Positions 63,753 through 64,000 of a DNA stretch of 64,000 nt are shown here, one piece after another. A program made the translations under genes and the position numbers. The stretch lies in contig CAUYUA010000261.1 of assembly GCA_963575675.1 (NCBI GenBank), positions 18,121-82,120 of the forward strand, in the 5' to 3' direction. This stretch comes from CAUYUA01 sp963575675. Its GTDB lineage: Bacteria > Pseudomonadota > Alphaproteobacteria > Azospirillales > Azospirillaceae. The notes beneath the pieces are model-generated. The model was given only the letters and a program-made list of their open reading frames with translations. It was not told where the DNA came from and searched no databases. How positions within the stretch are numbered: the stretch's first letter is position 1; each line of letters opens with the position of its first letter.

Positions 63753-64000
63753 TTACTCTTTTTTAGGAACAATCCACCAGGTGTCGAGGAATGCTAGGCC
63801 ATATTTGGGTGGAGTTGTCGGGTGAGCAAAGCGATTCCAATAAGCCACGCGATAAACGCTGTCATGCCAATGTGGGATGACATACCATCCCCATAACAAC
63901 ACTCGATCCAACGCGCGTGTTGCCGCAACTAAAGTTTCTCGATCCGGCGCCATGATAATTTTTTCCACCAAAGCGTCTACGGCTGGATCGCGCACACCGG
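63753..64000 (-). CDS. Oligopeptide/microcin-C-type ABC binding protein, C-terminal part
   Basis: Only the last 81 or so codons are in the window; the gene continues beyond 64000. The sequence GVRDPAVDALVEKIIMAPD, then ATRALDRVLLWGWYVIPHWHDSVYRVAYWNRF and PKYGLAFLDTWW near the end, is characteristic of family 5 extracellular binding proteins of the YejA type. Those deliver peptides to the YejBEF transporter. The start and signal peptide cannot be seen. Confidence 0.85.
   Translation of the reverse strand, partial: GVRDPAVDALVEKIIMAPDRETLVAATRALDRVLLWGWYVIPHWHDSVYRVAYWNRFAHPTTPPKYGLAFLDTWWIVPKKE

Overview
The window looks like chromosome of an alphaproteobacterium, probably Rhodospirillales or a relative. 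The evidence is hisB-hisH-GNAT-hisA clustering, a DUF1127 protein, a short PmtA-like methyltransferase, rplM-rpsI-argC order, a fliK-flgD pair, CheW, and several podovirus-like genes of a type common in that group. No marker here fixes the genus. Gene density is ordinary, and most genes are housekeeping or metabolic.

Layout: a PPP-family phosphatase and a small hypothetical (0.2-2 kb); glutamate synthase gltB-gltD (2.8-8.9 kb); cheW; divergent scpB-like and acyl-CoA dehydrogenase genes (9.8-12.1 kb); hisB-hisH-GNAT-hisA (12.4-15.2 kb, hisF absent); DUF1127; branched-chain amino acid transporter livK-H-M-G (16-19.9 kb, livF absent); dprA and topA; a solitary DNA methyltransferase; a PmtA-like methyltransferase; an SDR; yicC-gmk-solute-binding protein; a cyclic-nucleotide-domain/EAL protein; a KefF-like flavoprotein, an enoyl-CoA hydratase and a CoA-binding protein (31.4-33.4 kb). 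From 33.6 to 43.0 kb lies a minus-strand type I secretion block: HlyD, ABC exporter, small protein, and a 1796-residue metzincin/RTX/NIDO/Calx-beta protease that is its likely substrate. After a sulfite-oxidase-like gene comes a decayed, rearranged podovirus-like remnant (44.4-52.3 kb). Then follow fliK-flgD, cysQ, argG, an M48 lipoprotein, a degraded argC-rpsI stretch, intact rplM, tRNA-Phe, and the 3' end of a YejA-type binding protein.

Two large-scale structures dominate. First, a 2,237-bp inverted repeat (47023-49259 and 50076-52312, spacer 816 bp), apparently perfect, duplicates an S24 repressor, a divergent operator region and a phage-like gene. It truncates two genes at its inner junctions. 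Second, a family of long palindromic intergenic elements occurs about 15 times, mostly just after gene ends. Each half-element is modular: a CCAGGGACTGTG-type hairpin, a G-rich/C-rich hairpin, and a tip hairpin. The tips vary in sequence but keep pairing, and they often carry GNRA-type loops (GAAA, GTAA, GCAA). That suggests they work, at least in part, as RNA.

One stretch, about 61.1-62.3 kb, is anomalous. rpsI loses frame near its 3' end and the following argC is broken by many small deletions, although its protein motifs remain readable. Either this is a locally poor assembly or both genes are pseudogenes with intact copies elsewhere. This needs settling before biology is read into it.
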